Of a DNA stretch of 64,000 nucleotides, positions 49,119 to 57,495 are shown in pieces. The translations under genes and the position numbers were made by a program. The notes beneath the pieces were generated by a model. It saw only the letters and a list, made by a program, of their open reading frames with translations, did no database searches and was not told the DNA's origin. Source of the stretch: CAYSLU01 sp964431965 (GTDB lineage: Bacteria > Verrucomicrobiota > Kiritimatiellia > CAIKKV01 > CAYSLU01); contig CAYSLU010000014.1 of assembly GCA_964431965.1 (NCBI GenBank), positions 9,359 to 73,358 on the forward strand, given 5' to 3'. The stretch's first letter is position 1; each line of letters starts with the position of its first letter.

Positions 49119-50501
49119 CTACCGCTCGCTCTCCGGTATCCGAATGGCGACAAAGCCTGTCATCCCGAAGCCGTCCTGCTTCATCTTGGCGGGCCGGATG
49201 GCCGCCGCCGGATGGCCGTTCAGATTGGCGTAGAGCGTCGAGCCGTCCGCGCTGATCTTGACCCCATACGTGCCTCCGGGAACGAAGCGGCCCGCGGCTT
49301 CGAGGGGCTCCTTGAGGAAGGCCAGAACCTTGCGCTGCCGGCGTGCGATGTCGTACTGGATGACGGGGGTGCCGAGCTTCGCGGCGTTGCCGTGCGCGCC
49401 CGGCATGTAGTAGACGAAACGCTCGTCCGGCGAGAGGACGCACACGGTCGTGTACTCGCCCTTCAGGAAGTCCGGGCCGAGCATCTCGGCCTTGTCCTTG
49501 CGCGGCGAGTAGCGGAACAGGCGGCCGGGCGAGTGCGTGACGCCGTAGATCCAGCCGTCGCGCGTTTCGGCCGTGGAGGCCCTCATGTTCACGTTGGACC
49601 CGAGTGACGTGCGGGTCTGTGCCAGGCGCTGTCGCTTCGCATCGTAGAGCCAGAAGCCGCCCCGGCCGTTGAAGAGCACGGACCCGTTGCGCGTGAGGGC
49701 GATGTTCCGGTTGAAGGCGACGGCTCCCTCCGGGCTCGTGTAGGCCGGCTTGCGCGTGGCCAGATCCAGGGCGAACAGCGTGTTGGACGGCCCCTCCAGG
49801 TTGCACCACCACGTGTTCCGATCGCGGTCCAGGATGCACGTGGCGGTGCACCGGCGGGCCGGCAGGTTGGCGAAGACCTCGGCGCGGCATGCCGCCGGAT
49901 CATAGCGGTAGAGCTGCCCCCCGGGGATCGCGTCCGACCACTTGTGCTTCGGATCCGGCGCCCGGGCGCCGTCGTTCAGCGTGCCGGTGAAGTAGATGCC
50001 GCCGTCCGGTCCCTCGTCGATCCGCGCGTGCAGCTTCGACCAGGCCGGCTCGCCGGCCGCGCGGGGCACGATGGCGTTCAGGTCGGCCACCTGCCGGAGC
50101 GCGTGCGCCTCGGGGTCCCAGGCGTACAGGTACGCGCGTGCCGTTCCGCCCGCGTCGTCGCCATGATCGCCGATGCCGCAGTAGACGGCGCCGTTCGAGG
50201 CGACGCCGATGTCGCCCCAGCAGGACCAGCCGGTGCCGTTCAGGGCGGCGTCCGGCAGGTTTGTGTGCAGGGCGAGCTCCACGACCGGCGGCACGTGCGC
50301 GAGGTCGAAGGGGGCCGCCCCCTCCTTCCGGGCTGCGGCGACGACGGACGAGGGGGCCTGAAGGAAGAGCTCGCTCCGGACGATCACGGTGCCGTTCGAT
50401 GCGCCGGGCATCGGGGGCGGCCAGCTCTCCCCGGCGGTGGCGGCGGCCCGGCACAGGAGCAGCGAAATGGCCAGGGCGCGGGCGGTCAGGCGGATGGGCA
50501 T
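49119..50501 (-). CDS. Secreted beta-propeller-like protein
   Basis: The ATG is fixed by AGGAG five bases upstream. 460 residues. Signal peptide at 1-25 (ALAISLLLCRAAATA). The mature protein shows repeated propeller-blade patterns with a DG or NG turn and an aromatic core: GVASNGAVYCGIGD, DEGPDGGIYFTGTLND, LTRNGSVLFNGRGGFWLYD, TRDGWIYGVTHSPGRLFRY and LSPDERFVYYMPG. It resembles NHL/WD-like or SMP-30-type propellers, but no catalytic motif is seen. It lies before the heparinase-like gene on the same strand (upstream in transcription is the heparinase), so it may take part in polysaccharide handling; this is inferred. Confidence 0.7.
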   Translation of the reverse strand: MPIRLTARALAISLLLCRAAATAGESWPPPMPGASNGTVIVRSELFLQAPSSVVAAARKEGAAPFDLAHVPPVVELALHTNLPDAALNGTGWSCWGDIGVASNGAVYCGIGDHGDDAGGTARAYLYAWDPEAHALRQVADLNAIVPRAAGEPAWSKLHARIDEGPDGGIYFTGTLNDGARAPDPKHKWSDAIPGGQLYRYDPAACRAEVFANLPARRCTATCILDRDRNTWWCNLEGPSNTLFALDLATRKPAYTSPEGAVAFNRNIALTRNGSVLFNGRGGFWLYDAKRQRLAQTRTSLGSNVNMRASTAETRDGWIYGVTHSPGRLFRYSPRKDKAEMLGPDFLKGEYTTVCVLSPDERFVYYMPGAHGNAAKLGTPVIQYDIARRQRKVLAFLKEPLEAAGRFVPGGTYGVKISADGSTLYANLNGHPAAAIRPAKMKQDGFGMTGFVAIRIPESER

Positions 50502-50620
50502 AGAGCTCCTGCGGGTTGAGGCGATCGGAGGCGCGGTATCACAGTCCCCTTGTATCGCCGGAGCCACGGCGTTTCAAGCGCGATGAGGCCGTGCGCCTGT
50601 CTTCCGGGCGCCCGTGTCGG

Positions 50621-52777
50621 TTACGGCGCGCCGGCGGCCAGCGCGGCCTGTCCGTGCGGCGCGGCCGTGCATCGGCCGTCGGGCCGCAGGAGCACCGCAT
50701 CGGCCGCCCCGCCGCGCTGGACCGTGACGAGCAGCCCGTGCTCGACAGGCTCCGCCGTCACAGCGGTCACCTCCGGCTCGCGGCCAGCCGCGACGGGTTC
50801 GATCACCGCGGCAAAGCGCGCTGTCTGGCCGCGACGGGTGAACACGACGAGCGGAACGCGGTCGTCCACGCTGGCGCCCACGCCGCTGCCGCACCGCGCC
50901 TCGGTGGGGCCGTCCGCTGCGCATGTCACACATGTCGTCACTCGGGGCGCCCGAATGGCCGCCCGCGCCATGCCGTCCGTCGTCGATCCGCCGGTCCAGC
51001 GGATGTACTCGCCCCCCGCCAGCGGCAAGAGGTCGCCCGGCGTTCCGCCGCGTCCGTCGCACTCGGACGAGCTTCCGCGGCCGTGGTACACCCAGTCAAA
51101 CCGGTGCGGCGCCTCAGCCGCCAGTTCGTCGATTACGAGCAGATAGGAGGGGCGCAGGTACAGCAACCGGCGATGGCGCACGCCCGGGTAGGCGCGATCG
51201 CACGATGCCGCGACCAGCGCGCTGTTCGCGTCCGCGGCAAACGCCTCGAGCATCCCCTCCGCCGGCTTCTGTGGCTCGCCATCGACGATCACGGCGTTGT
51301 GGCTGATCGTCCCCTTGTACCACTGCGTATGCACGGGGAGGCGATATGCCTGGCTGGCCGCCCGCCCGGGATCGACCCCCAGCTCCTGCCCATGGCCGAA
51401 GAGCACGAACGAGAGCTTGTCGAAGTGTCCGTGGAAGCCGCCGTATGGACCGAACGTGATCGCGGCGGTGAGGCCAGCCCCGCCGTGGCTTCGGAGAATG
51501 GCGTGGCCGGCGCCGGGGACGACGCGGCTGGTCAGTCCCGGCTCGGCCGGCGCGGCTGTAGGCTCGCGCCCATACAGCACGCTCTCCCAGCTCGGATCGA
51601 CCGGCAGAAGGCGGCGCAGCGCCGGGTCGCGATAGGCGTGACAGGCCGCCTCCGCAGCCGCGGGGGCGGCGCCCGGCGAATCGCCCACGGCGTCGCCGAA
51701 CCGCGGGAGCGCCCCGTCCGCCATCTCGTACTGCAGAGGGAGGCGGAACATCCGGGCGAGCGCCGGCTGGCTCCACAGGTCGACTCCGCACCGGCGCGCC
51801 GCCTCCGCGTGCGCCACCAGGGCCGAGAGCGTGTATGCGTGGTAGCTCCAGCTGTTTTCGTACCACATGCCCTCGGGCGAGACCGAGTCGCGCATCTGGA
51901 AGAGGAACCCGTTGCGCGCGTCGCTGATGGTTGCGTCGGCCATGGCGGTGTCGCCGACGAGCATGGCCCCGGCGAACAGGGCCGCGTTGTGCCAGGTCTG
52001 CCAGTTGCTCTTGCCGGCCTTGTTTGCGTCGATGCGTGCGAGCATGGGCCGAATCAGCCCGTCGCGCGCCTCGGCTTGCCTGGCCGGCGTGAAGGAGGGG
52101 GCCGTGCAGAGCAGGTCATACGCCGGGGCGATCTGCGACGCCATCGCCACCGCCTCGTTGAGCGTCTGCTCGAAGAGGTGTCCGGCCGAGGCGCCGGGCG
52201 GCTCGCGCTGCGCGCTGTCGTGGAGCGGGTACGCCCGGTAGCGCGCGCTGTACCCCAGGAGGACCGCTGTCGCGTCCTCGGCGAACTCGGGGTGTCCGGT
52301 GATGGCCCAGGCCCACGCAGCCGTCAGCATCCTCCAGAGGTTCGCTTGGTGCTGGTGCGCATAGATCACATCGTCGTAAGGCGCGCCGGTGTAGACGGTC
52401 CTGCACGAGGGACACCGGTGATGGGTCGAGTCTACGGTTGTGAGCGCAACCTGGCACGGATCGCACTGGTACCACTGGTTGTGCTGTCCGCCCCGCGGCG
52501 GGAAGGCGAGCGGCTGGGTCAAGGCCGCTTCGGCGTCGCGGATCCGCGCCCGGATGACAGCGCCGTCCGGCGTGTCCTGCGAGGCGGCTGCGCCCAGGCG
52601 CTGCAGTTCCTCGGGGCGGCATGCGATGAAGGGATTCGCGCGGATGGGTGAGGACATGGTCTGTTCCGGGGGTTGGTTGGATTCGGGTTGGGCGCGTGAG
52701 CCGAACGGTGCGAGAAGGCCGAGCGCCACGATGGCCGCTGCCCGCGTCGCCGCCCGGCTCGCGGGTGACGTACTCAT
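50621..52777 (-). CDS. Secreted heparinase II/III-like polysaccharide lyase
   Basis: A 718-residue protein with signal peptide at 1-29 (ATRAAAIVALGLLAPFGSRA). The N-terminal half is an alpha/alpha toroid (such as NLWRMLTAAWAWAITGHPEF and GHLFEQTLNEAVAMA). The C-terminal half is a beta-sandwich with the Hepar_II_III pattern GGFHGHFDKLSFVLFGHG and TISHNAVIVDGEPQKP. It should cleave acidic polysaccharides (heparin, heparan, alginate or similar) by beta-elimination. A zinc-knuckle-like pair (CDPC and CPSC, about residues 102-124) interrupts the early part. No sulfatase is nearby. Substrate cannot be assigned. Confidence 0.85.
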   Translation of the reverse strand: MSTSPASRAATRAAAIVALGLLAPFGSRAQPESNQPPEQTMSSPIRANPFIACRPEELQRLGAAASQDTPDGAVIRARIRDAEAALTQPLAFPPRGGQHNQWYQCDPCQVALTTVDSTHHRCPSCRTVYTGAPYDDVIYAHQHQANLWRMLTAAWAWAITGHPEFAEDATAVLLGYSARYRAYPLHDSAQREPPGASAGHLFEQTLNEAVAMASQIAPAYDLLCTAPSFTPARQAEARDGLIRPMLARIDANKAGKSNWQTWHNAALFAGAMLVGDTAMADATISDARNGFLFQMRDSVSPEGMWYENSWSYHAYTLSALVAHAEAARRCGVDLWSQPALARMFRLPLQYEMADGALPRFGDAVGDSPGAAPAAAEAACHAYRDPALRRLLPVDPSWESVLYGREPTAAPAEPGLTSRVVPGAGHAILRSHGGAGLTAAITFGPYGGFHGHFDKLSFVLFGHGQELGVDPGRAASQAYRLPVHTQWYKGTISHNAVIVDGEPQKPAEGMLEAFAADANSALVAASCDRAYPGVRHRRLLYLRPSYLLVIDELAAEAPHRFDWVYHGRGSSSECDGRGGTPGDLLPLAGGEYIRWTGGSTTDGMARAAIRAPRVTTCVTCAADGPTEARCGSGVGASVDDRVPLVVFTRRGQTARFAAVIEPVAAGREPEVTAVTAEPVEHGLLVTVQRGGAADAVLLRPDGRCTAAPHGQAALAAGAP

Positions 52778-52889
52778 GGGCCGGGAGACTACGTCGGAGT
52801 CGGGGGAGTGGCAAGGCGACGATGATGCCGGTTTGCGCCCGCCCGACGGTCCGGCGTATCATCCGTCGCATTTCCCTGGGAGGTCGTTG

Positions 52890-53591
52890 ATGCCGGCGGA
52901 AGTGACCGCGATCGGAAACGAGGGCTTTGAAGTGGTGGCGGGCGGAGTCCGCCTGTTCATCGATGCGTTCTATCGACCCGCTCCCTGGGTCGGCGCTCCA
53001 CCCGCACGCCGGGGGGCCGATGTTCGGGAGGCGGGCCTCCTGCTGGTGACGCATGCGCATCCCGACCACTTCAACCCGGACGAGGTGGCGGACGTCGCGC
53101 GGCGAACGGGCGCCAGCGTGGTCGGGCCGGCGGCCGCGATCCGCCAGCTGGGCTCGGCGCTCCCGACCGCCCGGCTGCTTGAACTCGAGCCCGCCGAAGC
53201 GCCCGCCGGCCACCCCGCTGACTCGCGAGAGGTCACCGTGCGCGGCTGCCGGATCGTCGCGTTTCGAACGTTCCACGCCCGCGGCCACAACTCGTATCTC
53301 GTCGAGATGCCGGGCCTGCGCTTCTTCCACGATGGTGACAACGAGAACACGCGGCGCATCGACGCCCGGGCGCTCGGAACGGTCGACGTCCTGTTTCTGG
53401 CCACGTGGAAGGGGGCGGGGTGGGTTGAGTTCGCCGAAGCGGTGTCGCCCCGTCGCTGGTTCCTCATGCATCTGACCGAGGACGAGTTCGACCAGCAGGA
53501 GCGCGGCGGGTACTTCCCGGGGCTGTGCGACCACATCCCGCTGCCGGATCGGCTCGTCACGCTTCGTCCGGGGCAGAGCGCCGTGGTATAA
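52890..53591 (+). CDS. MBL-fold metallo-hydrolase (UlaG-like)
   Basis: The ATG is chosen for GGGAGG six bases upstream; the frame extends further upstream into the opposite-strand heparinase gene, which is not credible coding. 233 residues. The metal motif is THAHPDHFNPDE near residue 54. A later FHARGHNSYLVEM and FFHDGDNENTRR supply further His and Asp ligands, as in UlaG/RomA-like beta-lactamase-fold hydrolases. It is cytoplasmic and stops nine bases before the SPL-like radical SAM gene, suggesting an operon. Substrate unknown; relatives hydrolyse lactones or phosphodiesters. Confidence 0.85.
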   Translation: MPAEVTAIGNEGFEVVAGGVRLFIDAFYRPAPWVGAPPARRGADVREAGLLLVTHAHPDHFNPDEVADVARRTGASVVGPAAAIRQLGSALPTARLLELEPAEAPAGHPADSREVTVRGCRIVAFRTFHARGHNSYLVEMPGLRFFHDGDNENTRRIDARALGTVDVLFLATWKGAGWVEFAEAVSPRRWFLMHLTEDEFDQQERGGYFPGLCDHIPLPDRLVTLRPGQSAVV

Positions 53592-53600
53592 TCCGCGCCC

Positions 53601-54509
53601 TTGAACCCAAAGAATGCCCACCGCTTGGTGCTTCGCCGGCGTCGCTCGAAGTTCGTCGAGATCTTCCGCACCACTCCCCCGAAGACCGTCTGCCCGAATT
53701 TCTTTGTACTCTCGCACGCGAACGGCTGCGCCTTCGCCCCTCACTGTGCGTACTGCTATCTCAAGTCGTCCTTCTGGCACCAGAAGGGGTCGCACGTCTT
53801 CACGAACACGGACGCCATGCTGAAGCAGGTTCGCCGCTGGATCGGTCGGGACGGCCTGGAGTCACACGTTCTCAACACCGGCAACCTGTCCGACAGCCTC
53901 TCCTTCGAGGAGTCGCGCCCGCTCATCCGGGACCTGGTTGAGGTATTCAGGACGCACGCCGAGGCGAAGGGCCGGCCGCACAGCCTGCTCCTGGTGACGA
54001 AGGGCGGCGTCGAAGCCTGTCGCCCGCTGCTCGAGGTGGTGCCGTGCGCGAATGTGATCGTCTCGTTTTCGGTCAACAACGCGGCTGCGGCGAGGCGATA
54101 TGAGGCGGGCGCCGCGCCGGTGGCCGACCGGCTGAAGGCGGCCCGGATGCTCAAGAGACGGGGCTGGCGCATCCGCATGCGGATCGATCCGATGATCCGG
54201 GGGTTCTCGTATGGCCTGATCGCCCGCCAGGTCCGCGGGCTCCGGCCCGAGCGCGTGACGCTGGGCACGCTGCGGGCGGAGGCCAACTTGGATCGATTCG
54301 TGCAGAAAGGCCTGTTTGCGGCGCTGGAGCGCCCGGGCGAGGGGAAGGGGCTTGCCCGCTATCCGGTGCGCGAGCGGCTGGCCATGTACCGCGCGGCCAT
54401 GCGGGCCCTTGGCCGGGCCTTCCCGCCAGCGCTGTGCGAGGAGACTCGCGATGTCTGGGAGGCGCTGGGGCTGGATACCGAGGCCCGGGCCTGCAACTGT
54501 GGCGGGTGA
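53601..54509 (+). CDS. Radical SAM protein, spore photoproduct lyase-like
   Basis: 302 residues from a TTG start; GTG at 53628 is an alternative, and neither has a clear ribosome binding site. The radical SAM cysteines are in GCAFAPHCAYCYLKS near residue 43, with spacing CxxxxxCxxC. VLNTGNLSDSLSFEE and LLLVTKGGVEA follow, and MRIDPMIRGFSYG resembles the SPL-family pattern. Such proteins reverse thymine photoproducts in spores, but many members outside spore-formers have unknown targets. It follows the MBL hydrolase, and a class II photolyase lies 5 kb upstream. The C-terminus ends ACNCGG. Confidence 0.75.
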   Translation: MNPKNAHRLVLRRRRSKFVEIFRTTPPKTVCPNFFVLSHANGCAFAPHCAYCYLKSSFWHQKGSHVFTNTDAMLKQVRRWIGRDGLESHVLNTGNLSDSLSFEESRPLIRDLVEVFRTHAEAKGRPHSLLLVTKGGVEACRPLLEVVPCANVIVSFSVNNAAAARRYEAGAAPVADRLKAARMLKRRGWRIRMRIDPMIRGFSYGLIARQVRGLRPERVTLGTLRAEANLDRFVQKGLFAALERPGEGKGLARYPVRERLAMYRAAMRALGRAFPPALCEETRDVWEALGLDTEARACNCGG

Positions 54510-54521
54510 CCCGGCCGGCCA

Positions 54522-55682
54522 TCAGGCGTGCGCGTCCAACCAGTCGTACAGCTCGCGCACCGTTCGCTCGAAGACGGGATAGCTGTACTTGTCGTTGGCT
54601 TCCGCCCGTGCCCGCTTCGCCAGCTCGGCCGCCTGTGTCGGGTTGTCCAGCAGCTCCCGAAGTCCGGAGGCGAATGCCTCCGGTGTCGGCGCGGCCAGCC
54701 GCGCGATGGCCGCGGTGAGCACCTGCGTGTGCGTGGGCAGGTTGGTGGCGACCACGGGCCGGTCGGACTGAAGATACGAGTATATCTTCATCGGCGTGTT
54801 GTTGCCCTTCACGCGGGGCGAGGCGAGCACGTCGGCCATGCGGAACAGCGACGGCATGGCCGAGACGGGGCGGGGGCCGGCGAAGCGGACGCGCGAGGCG
54901 ATGCTGAGCGCGCCGGCCTGGGCGCGGTACCGCTCGATGTCCGCCGCCTTGCCGCCGACGATCACGAGTGTGGCGTCGGGGCGCGCGGCCGCGACGAGCG
55001 CGAAGCTGTCCAGCAGGAGCCCGACGCCCTGGTAGGGCTCGAGGTTGCCGATATACATCACGCACGGGCCGCGAACGTCCAGCTCGGTGCGCAGGTCGGC
55101 CCCGCCGTCCCCCCCGCCGTCCGGCGGCAGGAGCGAGACATCGCGCAGCACCGTGATATGGCGTGCGCCGTGGTCGCGCGCGATGTCCGCCAGCGCATCG
55201 CATACCGGCACGACGGCGGCCGCCTGGCGGACGGCCGCCCGCTCGCAGGACCGGAACAGAGAAGCGAGCGGACGAAGGGCCGGCTGCTTCTCCACGAGCT
55301 GCTGCGGCATGGACGAGTCCATGTCGAACACATAGGGGATGCCGGTGCGGCGCCGGATCGCCATGGCGATGAACACGGACTCCTCGACCGCGTGGACGAT
55401 GCGTGGCCGGCGCTCGCGGGCGAGCCGCAGGGCGGGCGCGATCATCCGCAGGTCGCACAGCACCTTCTTCCACGAGAAGCCGGGCGGCACGTTGCGGACG
55501 CCGGCCGGCGGACGAATCCGGTGTATCGTCACGTTCGGGTGCGCGACATCGGTGCCTTCGTGGTAGGTGAGCAGATCGACGCGGTCGCCGCGCGCCGAAA
55601 GCGCGCGGAGCAGCAGGTTGACGGCGATCGGGGTGCCGCGTTCCTGGTAGAACGGGTGCGGAGCCAGCAGCAGGACGTTCAT
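54522..55682 (-). CDS. GT4-family glycosyltransferase
   Basis: 386 residues; the start is the ATG giving MNVLLLAPHPFYQERGTPIA, the usual GT-B N-terminus. The C-terminal GT1-like domain has VMYIGNLEPYQGVGLLLDSF, ATLVIVGG and NNTPMKIYSYLQSDRPVVAT, the donor-binding Glu/Lys region. It is cytoplasmic or membrane-associated, transferring a sugar from a nucleotide-sugar to a lipid or glycan. Neighbours give no further clue, as the flanking genes run the other way. No good ribosome binding site is visible. Confidence 0.88.
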   Translation of the reverse strand: MNVLLLAPHPFYQERGTPIAVNLLLRALSARGDRVDLLTYHEGTDVAHPNVTIHRIRPPAGVRNVPPGFSWKKVLCDLRMIAPALRLARERRPRIVHAVEESVFIAMAIRRRTGIPYVFDMDSSMPQQLVEKQPALRPLASLFRSCERAAVRQAAAVVPVCDALADIARDHGARHITVLRDVSLLPPDGGGDGGADLRTELDVRGPCVMYIGNLEPYQGVGLLLDSFALVAAARPDATLVIVGGKAADIERYRAQAGALSIASRVRFAGPRPVSAMPSLFRMADVLASPRVKGNNTPMKIYSYLQSDRPVVATNLPTHTQVLTAAIARLAAPTPEAFASGLRELLDNPTQAAELAKRARAEANDKYSYPVFERTVRELYDWLDAHA

Positions 55683-55832
55683 GGGCAGTTCGGCCTCGGT
55701 TGCGCAGGATGATATCCGGCCCGTGGCGCCGGGAGACAGGAAAAACGCGCCGTGTTCCGGCTTGCATGCGGCCGGCGTTCGGCCTAGGTTGGCGCCGTCT
55801 CCCGCGTGAGGCGGGCAGGAGCCACTGGCATC

Positions 55833-57020
55833 GTGATCAGAATCAAACTCAAGCGCGGGCATGACGGGGCGGCGACACACGGTCACCCCTGGGTGTTTTC
55901 GGGGGCGATCGGGGCGGTCGAAGGGGACGCCTCGGCGGGCGGCGCGGCGGACGTGTACTCGAGCGGCGGGCGCTGGATCGGCCGCGGGCTGATGCATCCC
56001 TCGGCCGCGCTGGCGGTCCGGATCTACACGCGGGTCGAGGGGCAGAGCCTCGACGCGGCATTCTTCGCCGGACGCGTTCGCGAGGCCCTGGCCGTCCGCG
56101 CAGACCTCTGCGGGCGGGACGGCGACACGGACGCGCTTCGGCTGGTGTTCGCGGAGGCCGACGGGCTGTCCGGGCTGATCGTTGACCGGTACGCCGATAC
56201 GCTGGTCGTGCAGGTTGACGCTCGCGGGCTGCTCCCGTTCCTGGGCGGGATGATCGACGTGGCCGCCGAGTCGTCGGGCGCCACTCGAGTCGTCATGAGG
56301 GTGGATCCCGGGGCGGAGTCGCGCGAGGGAATCACGGCCGCGGATGCGGCGCCTTTCGCCCGGGGCGAGCCCGGGCGCGTGACGATCCGGGAGAGCGGGC
56401 TGAGCTTCCGGGTCGATCTGCCGGCCGGGCAGAAGACGGGCTTCTACCTCGACCAGCGGGAGAATCGGCGACGGGTCGCGCGGTACGCCGCGGGCCGGCG
56501 CGTGCTGAGCGCCTACTGCTACACCGGCGCGTTCGAGGTGCATGCCGCCGCGGCCGGGGCGGCAGACATTATCGGCGTCGATAGCTCGGCTCCTGCCATC
56601 GAGTTGGCGGCGGAGCACCATCGCCTGAACGGATCGAGGGTCCCGGTCGAGTATCTGAACGCCGACGTGCCGACGGCGCTGCGCTCGTTCCGCGACGCGG
56701 GACGCGTTTTCGACCTGATCATTCTCGACCCGCCCCGGTTCGTAGCCACCCACTCCCAGCTGGAGAAGGGCCTGCGGGCCTACAAGGACGTGAACCTGCT
56801 GGCCATGAAGCTCCTGTCGCCCGGCGGCATCCTGGCGACCTTCTCGTGCTCGGGCCACGTGACGGCGGCGGAGCTCCGGAAAGTGCTGGGCTGGTCCTCG
56901 ATGGACGCCGGGCGGACGGTGCGCATCGTCGAGACGCTGGGCCAGCCGGCGGACCATCCGATCCTCGCGGTGTTCCCCGAGAGCGAGTACCTGAAGGGCT
57001 TTGTCTGCCGAGTGGACTGA
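55833..57020 (+). CDS. rlmI: Class I SAM-dependent rRNA methyltransferase, RlmI-like
   Basis: Starts at GTG with AGGAG eleven bases upstream; an earlier in-frame GTG (55806) has none. 395 residues. The N-terminal PUA domain (HPWVFSGAI near residue 20) is followed by a linker domain and a methyltransferase fold: GQKTGFYLDQRENRR, YCYTGAFEVHAAAAGA (SAM loop), and DLIILDPPRF (catalytic pocket). This order is the RlmI/YccW type that makes 5-methylcytosine at 23S C1962. Relatives with the same order can have other rRNA targets. The DciA gene follows after 19 bases. Confidence 0.87.
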   Translation: MIRIKLKRGHDGAATHGHPWVFSGAIGAVEGDASAGGAADVYSSGGRWIGRGLMHPSAALAVRIYTRVEGQSLDAAFFAGRVREALAVRADLCGRDGDTDALRLVFAEADGLSGLIVDRYADTLVVQVDARGLLPFLGGMIDVAAESSGATRVVMRVDPGAESREGITAADAAPFARGEPGRVTIRESGLSFRVDLPAGQKTGFYLDQRENRRRVARYAAGRRVLSAYCYTGAFEVHAAAAGAADIIGVDSSAPAIELAAEHHRLNGSRVPVEYLNADVPTALRSFRDAGRVFDLIILDPPRFVATHSQLEKGLRAYKDVNLLAMKLLSPGGILATFSCSGHVTAAELRKVLGWSSMDAGRTVRIVETLGQPADHPILAVFPESEYLKGFVCRVD

Positions 57021-57039
57021 ATCCGGGCGGAGATGAGCC

Positions 57040-57495
57040 ATGCGCAGACGTCGGTACAACCGGGGGCGGTGGGCGGTGGAGCGGGAGCGGCACCACCTGG
57101 AGGCGGGAGTCCCGCCGGCGGCGGAAGACGCGCCCGCGATGGCCGAGATGGTGCCGGCTCTTCTGCGCCGCCTCCGGCTCGATGAGAACGCATGGGTGAA
57201 CGACGTTCAGGTCGCCTGGCCGCAGATGGCCGGGCCGGGCGCGTGCAGTCACTCGCGCGTGGGGCGCTATCAGCAGGGCACGCTTACGGTGTTCGTGGAC
57301 AGCTCGGTGTGGATGAGTGAGATCCAGCGGCAGCGGCCCCGCATCCTCGCCGCGCTTCAGCAGCGCTTTTCCCCGTCGCGCATCCGCGCGGTGCGCTACG
57401 AGCTGGATCCCGGGCAGGGGCCGGCCGAGGAGCGTGCCGCGAAGCAGCCGGCGGCGGGCGAGCGCGTCAGTTACCGACGCCCAAGTCCGGCATGA
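57040..57495 (+). CDS. dciA: DciA-family (DUF721) replication protein
   Basis: 151 residues. The DUF721 core spans about residues 37-120: ALLRRLRLDENAWVNDVQVA, HSRVGRYQQGTLTVFVDSSV and PSRIRAVRYEL, the KH-like fold of DciA. DciA is the ancestral loader or operator of the replicative helicase DnaB in bacteria lacking DnaC/DnaI. A basic N-terminus is usual. Its 3' end overlaps the convergent kinase gene by 29 bases, which is unusual and could cause antisense interference. Assignment rests on family pattern. Confidence 0.8.
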   Translation: MRRRRYNRGRWAVERERHHLEAGVPPAAEDAPAMAEMVPALLRRLRLDENAWVNDVQVAWPQMAGPGACSHSRVGRYQQGTLTVFVDSSVWMSEIQRQRPRILAALQQRFSPSRIRAVRYELDPGQGPAEERAAKQPAAGERVSYRRPSPA

